This document shows positions 8,859-18,387 of a stretch of DNA of 64,000 nucleotides, piece after piece (position 1 is the first letter of the stretch; each line of letters begins with the position of its first letter). The position numbers and the translations under genes are program-made. The stretch comes from VAZQ01 sp963835165. GTDB lineage: Bacteria > Pseudomonadota > Alphaproteobacteria > Rhizobiales > Xanthobacteraceae. The notes beneath the pieces are model-generated. The model did no database searches. It saw only the letters and a program-made list of their open reading frames with translations, and was not told the origin of the DNA. Location of the stretch: the NCBI GenBank assembly GCA_963835165.1, contig CAWIGD010000083.1, forward strand, positions 7,866-71,865, given 5' to 3'.

Positions 8859-9995
8859 ATGAAGAAGCGGACTTGGGTGTTCGGGGCGGTCGTGGTGCTG
8901 GTGGCAGCAGGTATTTTCGTCGCGGCGAAGCGGGGGGACTTATGGTCAGGCGGCGCCGTCGCGCAAGCGCCGCGCCCGAGCGCCCGGGCGGTTCCGGTCG
9001 AGATCGCAACAGCCACCAGGCGAACCGTTCCCGTTCGCATTGAGGCGCTTGGCAGCGTTACCCCGATCGCCAGCGTCGCGATCAAGGCCCGCATCGACAG
9101 CGAGATCGTGGGCGTGCACTTTCGCGATGGCGTGACGGTGCGGGAGGGCGACCCCTTGTTCACGCTCGACAGCCGCGCGCTGCAGGCACAGATCAGGCAG
9201 GTGCAAGGGCTGCTCGAGGGAGCGAAGGCCCAGCTCGAGCAGGCCGAACGTGATGTCTCCCGCTACACCGAGCTCATCGCCAAGAACGCCACCACCCAGG
9301 TCACCCTCAACAACGCCAGGACCCAGGTGACCCTCTGGCGCGCCTCTGTCGATTCCAACACCGGACAGCTGGAGAATCTCAATATCCAGCTCAGCTATTG
9401 CACGATCCGCGCTCCCATCAGCGGCCGCGTCAGTATGGCTGCAGTCAAGGTCGGCAATTTCGTCCGCCAGGCGGACCTCGCCCCGCTCGCGACCATCATC
9501 CAGACCGCGCCGGTCTATGTCACGTTCTCGGTGTCGCAAGGCTACCTGCCGGATCTGCGCCAAGCGCTCGTCAATGAGAGCGCGACCATCGAGGCGGTCA
9601 TACCGGGCGACACTCGCCGCGCCAACGGCCAGGTCACGATGATCGAGAACAGCGTGGATGCGCCGACGGGAATGGTGCCGGTTCGCGCCACCATGCCGAA
9701 CGAAGACGAGCTTCTTTGGCCGGGCACATTGGTGACGGTGCGGCTGACGTTTCGCGAGGAGGAGGCGGTCACCGTGCCATCGACCGCCGTCCAGGTCAGC
9801 CAAAGCGGCACTTACGTATTCGTCGTCGACGACGGTGTCGCCAAGGTCCAGCCGGTCACGGTTGCGCGCGTGAGTGAGAGCGATTCCGTGATTGCCAGCG
9901 GCCTTGCGGGCGGCGAAACGGTGGTGACCAACGGTCAGCTCCAGCTGTCCAACGGGACGAAGGTTGCCCCACGCGGACCCAAGGTGGGGTCTTAG
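8859..9995 (+). CDS. RND efflux periplasmic adaptor (membrane fusion protein)
   Basis: The 378-residue protein starts at ATG 8859 with a basic residue pair and one membrane span (WVFGAVVVLVAAGIFVA). The membrane-fusion layout follows: a lipoyl half-motif VHFRDGVTVREGDPLF, a helical hairpin with AQLEQAERDVSRYTELIA, the second lipoyl half YCTIRAPISGRVS, then beta-barrel and proximal domains. It would link the inner-membrane pump to an outer-membrane channel. It ends three bases before the pump gene, so both are one operon. No TolC-like gene is present in the window. Confidence 0.92.
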   Translation: MKKRTWVFGAVVVLVAAGIFVAAKRGDLWSGGAVAQAPRPSARAVPVEIATATRRTVPVRIEALGSVTPIASVAIKARIDSEIVGVHFRDGVTVREGDPLFTLDSRALQAQIRQVQGLLEGAKAQLEQAERDVSRYTELIAKNATTQVTLNNARTQVTLWRASVDSNTGQLENLNIQLSYCTIRAPISGRVSMAAVKVGNFVRQADLAPLATIIQTAPVYVTFSVSQGYLPDLRQALVNESATIEAVIPGDTRRANGQVTMIENSVDAPTGMVPVRATMPNEDELLWPGTLVTVRLTFREEEAVTVPSTAVQVSQSGTYVFVVDDGVAKVQPVTVARVSESDSVIASGLAGGETVVTNGQLQLSNGTKVAPRGPKVGS

Positions 9996-9998
9996 CGC

Positions 9999-12900
9999 AT
10001 GAACCTCTCGGAGACATGTATCCGTCGCCCGGTGCTCACCACGCTGATCACCGCCGCGATCATCGTCCTGGGTATCTTCGCTTACCGGCTGCTCTCCGTT
10101 GCGGCGCTCCCCGCCGTAGACTTTCCGACCATCAGCATCACTGCCACGCTGCCCGGCGCGAGTGCGGAAACCATGGCGGCATCGGTGGCGGCACCGATCG
10201 AACGCCAGCTTTCCACGATCGCCGGGATCACGTCGCTTACGTCCTCGTCGTCGCTTGGCATCACTTCGATCACCATCCAGTTCGACCTCAACCGCAACAT
10301 CGACGGCGCCGCGCTGGACGTGCAGACCGCGCTCTCCGTGGCGCAGCGGCGCCTGCCGGTGGAAATGACGACGCCACCGAGCTTCCGAAAGGTCAATCCA
10401 GGCGACTTTCCGATCCTGTACATCAGCCTGAACTCGCCGACCCTGCCGCTTTCGGCGGTCAACGAATACGGCGAGATCACGCTGGCGCAGCAGATTTCGC
10501 AGCTTCCCGGCATTGCCCAAGTGCTGATTTACGGCGCGCAGAAATTTGCCGTGCGCGTGCAGGTCGATCCGGTCGCCGCGGCGTCACGCAATATCTCGCT
10601 CGAGGACATTCGTAGCGTCGTTTCCAAGACCAATTCCAACACCCCGGTCGGCACGCTCAACGGACCCAAGCAAAGCGTGACCCTCAAGGCATCGGCCGCG
10701 ATGACCAATGCGGAGGAATACCGCAAGGTGGTCGTGGCCTATCGCAATGGGGTGCCGGTTCCCCTCGACCAGGTTGCACGTGTCATCGACAGCGTTGAAA
10801 ACGACAAAATCGCAAGCTGGTTCAATGAGAACCGCGCGATCGTGCTTGCGATCCAGCGCCAGCCGGACGCCAACACGGTGGCGGTCGTCGATCTGGTGCG
10901 CGAACGATTGCCGCAATATCGCGCGATGGTGCCGCCTTCGATCCGCATGGAGGTCCTCAACGACCGCTCGATCTCCATTCGCGACTCGGTCGTCGATGTG
11001 CAGGAGACGCTGGCGATCGCCATCTGCCTGGTGGTGATGGTGATTTTCCTGTTCCTGCGGACGGTGTCCGCAACCCTCATTCCTGCGCTCGCGGTTCCGG
11101 TTTCGCTGATCGGTACCTGCGCGGCGATGTATGTGTTCGGGTTCTCGATCAACAATATGACCTTGCTCGCACTGACGCTGTCGGTCGGATTCGTGGTCGA
11201 CGACGCCATCGTCATGCTCGAGAACATCGTGCGCCATATCGAAGGCGGCATGCGGCCGTTCGAGGCCGCGCTCAAGGGCGCGCGCGAGATCGGCTTCACC
11301 ATCGTCTCGATCACGTTCTCGCTCATTGCCGTGTTCATTCCGGTTCTACTAATGGGCGGCATGGTCGGGCGGGTCTTTCGCGAATTCGCGGTCACGATCG
11401 CCGTCGCGATCATTGTTTCCGGCTTCGTGTCGCTCACGCTCACGCCGATGTTGTGCGCCCGCGTGCTGCGCACTCATCACGAAGGCGAGAAGCAGAACTT
11501 CGTCCTGCGGATGTTCGAGGGGATGTTCAAGGGGTGGTTGCGCGGCTACGAGTGGGCGCTCGATAAGGTTCTCGCCCACAAGTTCATCGTGCTGTTGGTC
11601 ACGTTGGGCACCCTCGCGGCGACGTTCTGGCTCTACACGGTCATTCCCAAAGGCTTCTTCCCGACCGAGGATACCGGCTTCATTTCCGCCTCGACCGAGG
11701 GAGCGTCCGACGTTTCCTTCGGCCAAATGGCCACGCTGCAGCGACAGGTCGCCGAGATCGTCCGCGCGGACAAGGCGGTAGATTACGTCAATTCCACGAT
11801 CGGGGCGGGTGGTCCGAATCCGACGCTCAATGCCGGCCGCATGTTCATCGCGCTCAAACCCAAGAAGGAGCGCGGCGAAAGCTCGACCGACGTCATTCAA
11901 CGCCTGCGGCGCGCCGCCAATACCGTTCCCGGTATGGCGGTGTATTTCCAGAACGTTCAGAACATCAACATCACCGGCCGCATTTCCAAGAGCGAGTTTC
12001 AGTACACGCTGCAATCGAGCGATACCCCGCTCTTGTACGAGGTCGCGCCGCAGATGCGCGACAAGATCGCCAAGATCGAGGGACTGCGTGACGTCACCAC
12101 CGATCTCTACATCAAGAATCCGCAGATGACGATCGAGGTCGACCGCGAGAAGGCGGCGGTCTACGGCATTACGATCGACCAGATTCGCCAGGAACTGTTC
12201 AACGCCTTTGGCGCGCGCCAGGTTGCCACCATCTACACGGCAACCAACGACTATCAGGTTATTCTCGAAAGCCAGCCGCAATTCCAGGCCGATCCGTCGC
12301 AATTGCAAAACATCTTCGTCAAGACGAATGGCTCCGGAGCGGGTTCGGGCGGCGCGACGGGACCCGGATCTGGCGTGAACGGAAACGGCATCCCGTCAGG
12401 GCAATCGATCCCGCTCTCGGCGGTGACGCAAATGGTGCCGGCAGTCGGCCCGCTGCAAGTCAATCACCAGGGAAACCAGCCCTCGGTGACCATCTCGTTC
12501 AATCTCGCGCCCAACTTCTCCCTGGGACAGGCAGTCGATGCCATCCGTGAGATCGAGCGCGAGACGCGGCTGCCGATCACCGTCAACACCGGCTTCCAAG
12601 GCTCGGCGCAGGTTTTCCAGGAGTTGCTCAAAGGCCAGGGTTTGCTGGTCCTGGCGGCGATCTTCGCCGCCTACGTGGTGCTGGGCATTCTCTACGAAAG
12701 CTTCATCCATCCGATCACCATCATTTCCGGTCTGCCGTCGGCCGGCGTCGGCGCGTTGCTCGTGCTGATGCTGTTCAATATGGACCTGTCGGTCATTGCC
12801 ATGATCGGCATCGTGATGCTGGTCGGCATCGTGAAGAAAAATGCGATCATGATGATCGACTTCGCGATCGATCGCCGGCGTGTCGGACTTTCCGCTGAGG

Positions 12901-13199
12901 CGGCGATCCGGGAAGCAGCGCTGTTGCGCTTCCGCCCGATCATGATGACGACGTTCGCTGCGATTTTCGGCACGCTGCCGATCGCGCTCGGGACCGGAGC
13001 GGGTGCCGAGTTGCGCCAGCCGCTCGGTGTTGCGGTGGTCGGCGGGCTTGTCCTATCGCAACTCCTGACGCTTTTCATCACGCCGGTCGTCTACATCTAT
13101 CTCGACCGCATCGACCGGATGCTCAAGTACCGTCTCGAGCCGCAGCTCAGAGAGGTTCCGGAGCATCCCGAACGGCCGCCGGCCATCGCGGCCGAGTGA
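9999..13199 (+). CDS. RND efflux permease (HAE1/MdtB-like)
   Basis: This 1066-residue proton-driven pump has the AcrB/MdtBC layout: a first span (LITAAIIVLGIFAYRLL), a large periplasmic loop, a bundle of spans, a second loop and the final spans. The proton-relay Asp pair is present in LTLSVGFVVDDAIVMLENI. A glycine-rich insert (about residues 775-797) is unusual and may be a flexible loop. The gene follows its adaptor by three bases. Drug, detergent or metabolite export is likely; the substrate range cannot be read. Confidence 0.93.
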   Translation: MNLSETCIRRPVLTTLITAAIIVLGIFAYRLLSVAALPAVDFPTISITATLPGASAETMAASVAAPIERQLSTIAGITSLTSSSSLGITSITIQFDLNRNIDGAALDVQTALSVAQRRLPVEMTTPPSFRKVNPGDFPILYISLNSPTLPLSAVNEYGEITLAQQISQLPGIAQVLIYGAQKFAVRVQVDPVAAASRNISLEDIRSVVSKTNSNTPVGTLNGPKQSVTLKASAAMTNAEEYRKVVVAYRNGVPVPLDQVARVIDSVENDKIASWFNENRAIVLAIQRQPDANTVAVVDLVRERLPQYRAMVPPSIRMEVLNDRSISIRDSVVDVQETLAIAICLVVMVIFLFLRTVSATLIPALAVPVSLIGTCAAMYVFGFSINNMTLLALTLSVGFVVDDAIVMLENIVRHIEGGMRPFEAALKGAREIGFTIVSITFSLIAVFIPVLLMGGMVGRVFREFAVTIAVAIIVSGFVSLTLTPMLCARVLRTHHEGEKQNFVLRMFEGMFKGWLRGYEWALDKVLAHKFIVLLVTLGTLAATFWLYTVIPKGFFPTEDTGFISASTEGASDVSFGQMATLQRQVAEIVRADKAVDYVNSTIGAGGPNPTLNAGRMFIALKPKKERGESSTDVIQRLRRAANTVPGMAVYFQNVQNINITGRISKSEFQYTLQSSDTPLLYEVAPQMRDKIAKIEGLRDVTTDLYIKNPQMTIEVDREKAAVYGITIDQIRQELFNAFGARQVATIYTATNDYQVILESQPQFQADPSQLQNIFVKTNGSGAGSGGATGPGSGVNGNGIPSGQSIPLSAVTQMVPAVGPLQVNHQGNQPSVTISFNLAPNFSLGQAVDAIREIERETRLPITVNTGFQGSAQVFQELLKGQGLLVLAAIFAAYVVLGILYESFIHPITIISGLPSAGVGALLVLMLFNMDLSVIAMIGIVMLVGIVKKNAIMMIDFAIDRRRVGLSAEAAIREAALLRFRPIMMTTFAAIFGTLPIALGTGAGAELRQPLGVAVVGGLVLSQLLTLFITPVVYIYLDRIDRMLKYRLEPQLREVPEHPERPPAIAAE

Positions 13200-13428
13200 T
13201 CTTGTCCAGGCGGCGCGGCTCTCGCTTCGCGTCCTGATGCCTGTCGTTCGGCGTCTGGGACGGCGCCACGCGACGGCAGACTTCGATGTCCAGGTTAGGC
13301 AGGAAATCGCCCGCGATGCCACGTTCGCCAAGGCGGCGGGGCTAAAGCCGAATTAGGGTTTGAACTCCCACCGGTGATCCGGCCCGCGTCCCAAGTGAGG
13401 GGCAAGGGTGCCCCGGGGCGAGTTGGCG

Positions 13429-13755
13429 TCAGATCGAAAAGCTGGTTCCACAGCCGCAGGATGCCGTCGCCTGCGGATTGTTGATCCGAAACGACGCGCC
13501 GATCAAATCGTCGACGAAATCGATCTCGGAGCCGGCCAGATAGCCCACCGACGTTTGATCGATCAAGACGGTCGCCGCGCCGCGCTGAATGACGAGATCA
13601 TCGGCTCCCTGGGCGCTGTCCATGTCGAACTTGTACTGGAAGCCCGAGCAACCGCCGCCCTCGACGCTCACGCGAAGCATCGTGCCGACCGGCTCACGGC
13701 GCAAAATCTCGCCAATTCGTTGCGCTGCCCGCTCGGTGACCGTAATGCTGTCCAT
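13429..13755 (-). CDS. erpA: iron-sulfur cluster insertion protein ErpA
   Basis: This A-type carrier passes Fe-S clusters to target enzymes. The 108-residue protein has the three invariant cysteines: Cys36 in GGGCSGFQY, and Cys100 and Cys102 in SCGCGTSF near the C-terminus. The gene is divergent from dgt with 91 bases between starts, an arrangement common in Hyphomicrobiales. IscA or SufA are alternatives, but the position beside dgt supports ErpA. Confidence 0.92.
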   Translation of the reverse strand: MDSITVTERAAQRIGEILRREPVGTMLRVSVEGGGCSGFQYKFDMDSAQGADDLVIQRGAATVLIDQTSVGYLAGSEIDFVDDLIGASFRINNPQATASCGCGTSFSI

Positions 13756-13846
13756 CGGTAGACCATAATTGCCAGAGGACCTGACCGATAGTTAAGTGCG
13801 CGCCACACATAGGTCAACTCGGCCTTGGTCGATTGGGCGTTCCCGG

Positions 13847-15070
13847 ATGGCAGTTGAGGTGGCAGTCGCACGCGCGCCTTATGCGTCCGCTCCGGGCAGC
13901 AGCCGCGGCCGGCTCCATCCGGAACCGGTGAGCCCCACCCGCAACGCCTTTCGCCGGGACTGCGACCGCATCATTCACGCGACCGCGTTCCGGCGACTCG
14001 CATACAAGACCCAGGTCTTCGTCTTCCATGAAGGGGATCATTTTCGCACGCGGCTGACCCATACGCTGGAGGTCACCCAGATCGCCCGTTCCCTGGCGCG
14101 CGCGCTCGGCCTCGATGAAGATCTCGCCGAGGCGCTGGCCTTGGCGCACGACCTGGGCCACCCGCCTTTCGGCCATGCCGGCGAGCGCGCCCTCGATCGG
14201 TGTCTCGCCGCCTGCGGCGGCTTCGATCACAACGCGCAGACGCTGCGGGTGGTGACAGCGCTCGAGCGGCGCTATCCCGCATTCGATGGATTGAATCTTT
14301 CCTGGGAGACGCTCGAAGGGCTGGTCAAGCACAACGGGCCACTCGCGCTTCGCGACGGCACTCCCATCGGGCACTATCGCGAGCGCGGGCTGCCGGATGC
14401 GATCCAGATGTACGGCAGGTCGAATGATCGCGGAATCCAAGACCTGGAGCTCTGGAGCTTTGCCAGCCCCGAAGCTCAGGTCGCCGCCATCGCCGACGAC
14501 ATCGCCTATGACGCTCATGACATCGATGACGGGCTGCGGGCCGGGCTTTTTGCCCTCGAGGAACTCGCCAGCATCCCGTTGATCGCCAGCATCCTGGAAG
14601 ACATTCACAGAGGGAATCCGCAACTTGAGCCCAATCGGGTGGTGCATGAATTGGGGCGCCGGCTGATCACGCAGATGATCGAAGACGTCATCGCCGAGAC
14701 GAGTGGCCGCTTGCAAACGTTGGCACCGCGCTCGGCCGATGACGTGCGTTATGCCGATCGGCAGGTCGTCGGTTTCTCGGCTGAGATGGCGGCGGCAGAC
14801 CGCGCCATCAAGGGCTTTCTCTATCCCAGAATGTATCGTCACGCCCGCATCATGCGCATCATGGGCGACGCGGAGGGCGTGGTTTGTGCCTTGTTCGCCC
14901 GTTACAGCGCAAAACCTGACGACATGCCGGCCGAATGGGCACAGACCGCCGAGGCCGGGGACGAAGCCGACCGCCTTCGCCGAACCGCCGATTTCATCGC
15001 GGGCATGACCGACCGTTACGCGCTGATCGAGCATGCCCGCCTTTTTGACTCGACACCGGAATTGCGTTAG
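13847..15070 (+). CDS. dgt: deoxyguanosinetriphosphate triphosphohydrolase-like protein
   Basis: The enzyme hydrolyses dNTPs to deoxynucleosides and triphosphate, helping to balance DNA precursor pools. ATG 13847 is chosen because it leaves a normal N-terminus of 407 residues. The HD-domain metal ligands are visible: His72 in RLTHTLEV, and His101-Asp102 in the HDLGHPPFGHAG motif. The family N-terminal signature RDCDRIIHATAFRRL precedes them. A 9-bp inverted repeat begins within its last codons, before argS. Confidence 0.92.
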   Translation: MAVEVAVARAPYASAPGSSRGRLHPEPVSPTRNAFRRDCDRIIHATAFRRLAYKTQVFVFHEGDHFRTRLTHTLEVTQIARSLARALGLDEDLAEALALAHDLGHPPFGHAGERALDRCLAACGGFDHNAQTLRVVTALERRYPAFDGLNLSWETLEGLVKHNGPLALRDGTPIGHYRERGLPDAIQMYGRSNDRGIQDLELWSFASPEAQVAAIADDIAYDAHDIDDGLRAGLFALEELASIPLIASILEDIHRGNPQLEPNRVVHELGRRLITQMIEDVIAETSGRLQTLAPRSADDVRYADRQVVGFSAEMAAADRAIKGFLYPRMYRHARIMRIMGDAEGVVCALFARYSAKPDDMPAEWAQTAEAGDEADRLRRTADFIAGMTDRYALIEHARLFDSTPELR

Positions 15071-15089
15071 GCGGCGCGACCTAACGCAA
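15062..15089 (+). terminator. inverted repeat between dgt and argS
   Basis: The arms ttgcgttag and ctaacgcaa are perfectly complementary over 9 bases with a 10-base loop. The left arm contains the dgt stop codon, and the structure ends 11 bases before the argS start. No T-run follows, so it may be a weak terminator, an RNA-stability hairpin or chance. Confidence 0.35.
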
Positions 15090-15100
15090 GCCCACCGACC

Positions 15101-16894
15101 ATGAACGATCAGAACATCTTTGCCGCGGTATTGGACAAGGTCCGTGCGGCCAACAACGCGCTCGTCGCGGATGGCGCGCTGCCCCCCGCGATCGACCAGT
15201 CACGCATTGTGGTGGAGCCCCCGCGCGAGGCCGCTCACGGCGACATGGCGACCAATGCGGCCATGGTGCTGGCGAAGGATGCTGGCAAGAAGCCGCGCGA
15301 ACTGGCGGAGGCGATCGCCGCAAAGCTTCGGGCCGACGATCTGGTGGCGAGGGCCGAGGTCGCGGGCCCGGGGTTCATCAATCTGACCCTCAAGCCTTCG
15401 GCCTGGATCGCCGCCTTGCGCGCGGTCCTCTCAGAGGGCGCGGACTATGGTCGCGGCAAGACGGGGCAGGGCAGCGCCGTCAATGTCGAATACGTCTCCG
15501 CCAATCCGACCGGACCCATGCATGTCGGCCATTGTCGCGGCGCGGTATTCGGTGACGCGCTTGCCAATCTGCTGGCTTTCACCGGCCACAACGTCACGCG
15601 CGAGTACTATGTCAACGATGCGGGCGCCCAGGTCGACGCGCTCGCACGCTCGGCGTTCCTGCGCTATCGCGAGGCGCTGGGCGAGGACATCGGCACGATC
15701 CCGGAAGGCCTATATCCCGGCGACTATCTCAAGCCGGTTGGCGCGCAGCTTGCGGCCCAGTACGGGCCGAAGCTGAGGGACAAGTCGGAAGCGGAATGGC
15801 TGCCGATCGTCCGCGCCCGCGCCATCGAGATGATGATGGCGGGAATCCGCGACGACTTGAAGTCGCTCAATGTCGAGCAGGAGGTCTTTTTCTCCGAGCG
15901 CTCACTGATCGAAGGTGCGCGGGACGAAGTGGGCGAGACCATCGCCGCGCTGCGGCGAGCCGGCTATGTGTACGAGGGGCGCCTGCCGCCGCCCAAGGGC
16001 GCTCCGGTGGAGGATTGGGAGGACCGCGAGCAGACGCTGTTTCGCGCGACCGACTTCGGTGATGACGTCGATCGGCCGCTGATGAAATCGGACGGCAGCT
16101 ATACCTATTTTGCCTCCGACATCGCCTACCACAAGACCAAGGTGGATCGCGGTTTCGCGACCTTGATCGACGTTTGGGGGGCCGATCACGGCGGCTACAT
16201 CAAGCGGGTTCAGGCGGCGGTGAAGGCGGTGCAGGCCATCACCAACGCCGCTGTCGCCGAGCTCGACGTCAAGATCGTGCAACTGGTCAAGCTTCTGCGC
16301 GGAGGCGAGCCCGTCAAAATGTCCAAGCGGGCAGGGGAGTTCGTAACGTTACGCGAAGTCGTCGATGAAGTCGGCAAGGACGCGGTCCGCTTCATGATGC
16401 TGTACCGCAAGAACGACGCCGTGCTCGATTTTGATCTTGCCAAGGTCATCGAGCAGTCCCGCGACAACCCGGTCTTCTATGTCCAGTACGGTCATGCGCG
16501 CGGCCGATCCGTGTTCCGCAACGCGAGGGAAGTTGTTCCGGACCTGCCCAGCGAGGAGACGGCGCGGGCTTCGGCGCTCGCCGCGGCGCCGCTCGACCGG
16601 CTCGACGATGCGGGCGAACTTGCGCTGATGCGGCGCCTCGCGCTCTATCCCCGCCTCGTCGAGGCTGCCGCCATGGCCCACGAGCCGCACCGGATCGCGT
16701 TTTATCTCTATGAACTTGCAAGCGATTTCCACGCCCAGTGGAATCGCGGGAAAGATTCGCCACATTTACGCTTCATTATCCAGAATGATCCACAAATGAC
16801 CATGGCTCGCCTCGCGCTCGTGCAGGGCGTTGTCACCGTACTCGCGTCAGGGCTAGGGGTGCTCGGCGTCGAGGCGCCTGAGGAGATGCGTTAG
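15101..16894 (+). CDS. argS: arginine--tRNA ligase
   Basis: ArgRS charges tRNA-Arg. It is a class I synthetase, with the HIGH signature as HVGH at residues 141-144 (in SANPTGPMHVGH) and the KMSKS loop as KMSKRAGEF near residue 407. An N-terminal Add-1 domain and the C-terminal DALR anticodon-binding domain (about residues 470-597) are present. The 597-residue length is normal. It sits between dgt and the SPOR-protein gene, as in related genomes. Confidence 0.96.
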   Translation: MNDQNIFAAVLDKVRAANNALVADGALPPAIDQSRIVVEPPREAAHGDMATNAAMVLAKDAGKKPRELAEAIAAKLRADDLVARAEVAGPGFINLTLKPSAWIAALRAVLSEGADYGRGKTGQGSAVNVEYVSANPTGPMHVGHCRGAVFGDALANLLAFTGHNVTREYYVNDAGAQVDALARSAFLRYREALGEDIGTIPEGLYPGDYLKPVGAQLAAQYGPKLRDKSEAEWLPIVRARAIEMMMAGIRDDLKSLNVEQEVFFSERSLIEGARDEVGETIAALRRAGYVYEGRLPPPKGAPVEDWEDREQTLFRATDFGDDVDRPLMKSDGSYTYFASDIAYHKTKVDRGFATLIDVWGADHGGYIKRVQAAVKAVQAITNAAVAELDVKIVQLVKLLRGGEPVKMSKRAGEFVTLREVVDEVGKDAVRFMMLYRKNDAVLDFDLAKVIEQSRDNPVFYVQYGHARGRSVFRNAREVVPDLPSEETARASALAAAPLDRLDDAGELALMRRLALYPRLVEAAAMAHEPHRIAFYLYELASDFHAQWNRGKDSPHLRFIIQNDPQMTMARLALVQGVVTVLASGLGVLGVEAPEEMR

Positions 16895-16982
16895 TCACGC
16901 TCGGTGCCCTACGGCAAATGGATCCCGCTCACCTGGGTCCGCCACGCAACCGACCGAGAGCGACGCCAGCACCGGAAACGGA

Positions 16983-18365
16983 ATGAGTATGGCGGACGAT
17001 CACACGTTACGTTCCTATCGACCCAATGATCCGTATCAGCCCGAGCCTGCGCGGCCGAGCGAGCAGCCGGGAGGCGGAGATCCACTCGCCGAACTCGCCC
17101 GTCTGATCGGGCAGCGTGATCCTTTTGCCGAGTTCGGACGGAGCAACGCGCGTCAAGGGAACCGGCCGGCGCCGGATGTGCCAACGACCGCGCCGGACGA
17201 CTGGCAACAGCTTTCGACGCACGAGCCCGACTTGACTCCCGATTCCGGGCACCCGGAGGCGTACGGGGCGCGCGAGGACTACGCGCATCCATTAGCCCCC
17301 GCGGCCGGCCATGACCAGGTGCCGCTCGCGGCCGACTATCAGGACGGGCACCACGACGACCGGATCCACGACACCCAGCAATACGGGGAACCGCTGCACG
17401 GCGGCGACGACGCGGATCCCTATTACCAAGACGACGTTCCGCTCGAGCCGCACGACGACGAGATGTATGACGATGCGCCTCACGCGCATCGTCGCAGCGG
17501 TCTTGCCACGGCCCTCACGCTCGTCGCGTGTGCGGTGCTCGGCACGGCTGGCGCCTACGCGTATCGGAGCTATTCCGGCGGGCCCAGTTCGACCCAGCCG
17601 CCGCCCGTCATCGCCGCTGACAGTTCGACCCCGACCAAGATCGTCCCCGCGACGGCCGGCGATCCGCAATCGAGCAAGGCGATGCAAGATCGGCTCGCGA
17701 CCGTCGAGAAAGAACAACTCGTCTCCAAGCAGGAGGAGCCGGTAGCGCTTTCCGCTCCGCGCGGCACGCCTGCGGGCTCAGTCTCGCCGGGACAGGCCGG
17801 GCTTGCAGCACAGCCGTCGGTCGGATCAGAGCCGAAGAAGGTCCGCACCGTCACCATACGACCCGATGGAAGCGACGCGAGCGGCAAGCCTGCGGGCATG
17901 GCGCCGCCAGCGGCGCCGGGACCGGCTGCGACGGCGACAACCGCCACGGCCCGACCGGCCGCCACGCCGCCTGCACCCCGCGCGGCGGCTCCGGCCCCGC
18001 CCCCGCGCAGCGGCGGCGCGCCGATCTCGCTCGAACCGCAGGCCGGCGAACCCGCCGCCGCTCCGCCGGCGCGGGCGCGCACCGCGGCCATACCGCCGCC
18101 CGCGGAGAGCGCGGCGAGTGGATTTGTCGTGCAGCTGTCGTCGCAGAAGACCGAGAGCGAGGCGCAATCCTCCTTCCGCAGCTTGCAGGCCAAGTTCCCC
18201 AACGAGCTTGGCAGCCGCCAGCCGATCATTCGGCGAGCGGATCTGGGCAGCAAAGGCGTTTTCTACCGCACCATGATTGGCCCGTTTGCATCCTCCCAGG
18301 AGGCGAGCCAGTTTTGCGCGAACTACAAGGCCGCCGGCGGCCAATGCGTCGTTCCCAATAACTGA
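16983..18365 (+). CDS. SPOR-domain membrane protein
   Basis: The 460-residue protein has a long acidic, low-complexity cytoplasmic N-terminus (about residues 1-168), a single membrane span (TALTLVACAVLGTAGAYAY), a proline/alanine-rich periplasmic linker and a C-terminal SPOR domain (about residues 380-458, from FVVQLSSQKTESEAQSSF to AAGGQCVV). SPOR domains bind denuded septal peptidoglycan, so a role at the division site is likely. Its place between argS and nagZ is conserved in relatives. The low-complexity part has no recognisable function. Confidence 0.88.
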   Translation: MSMADDHTLRSYRPNDPYQPEPARPSEQPGGGDPLAELARLIGQRDPFAEFGRSNARQGNRPAPDVPTTAPDDWQQLSTHEPDLTPDSGHPEAYGAREDYAHPLAPAAGHDQVPLAADYQDGHHDDRIHDTQQYGEPLHGGDDADPYYQDDVPLEPHDDEMYDDAPHAHRRSGLATALTLVACAVLGTAGAYAYRSYSGGPSSTQPPPVIAADSSTPTKIVPATAGDPQSSKAMQDRLATVEKEQLVSKQEEPVALSAPRGTPAGSVSPGQAGLAAQPSVGSEPKKVRTVTIRPDGSDASGKPAGMAPPAAPGPAATATTATARPAATPPAPRAAAPAPPPRSGGAPISLEPQAGEPAAAPPARARTAAIPPPAESAASGFVVQLSSQKTESEAQSSFRSLQAKFPNELGSRQPIIRRADLGSKGVFYRTMIGPFASSQEASQFCANYKAAGGQCVVPNN

Positions 18366-18387
18366 GCTGCGCGGGTCATCCGCGCCC

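Noticed and set aside
8946..10520. A 524-codon open frame on the minus strand opposite the RND pump genes
   Set aside because: It has no motifs and lies antisense to a clear adaptor-pump pair.
13200..13428. Possible toxin-antitoxin or domain remnant after the RND pump gene
   Set aside because: One minus-strand frame reads briefly like protein (ERGIAGDFLPNLDIEVCRR), but it has no start, no complete domain and no recognisable partner.
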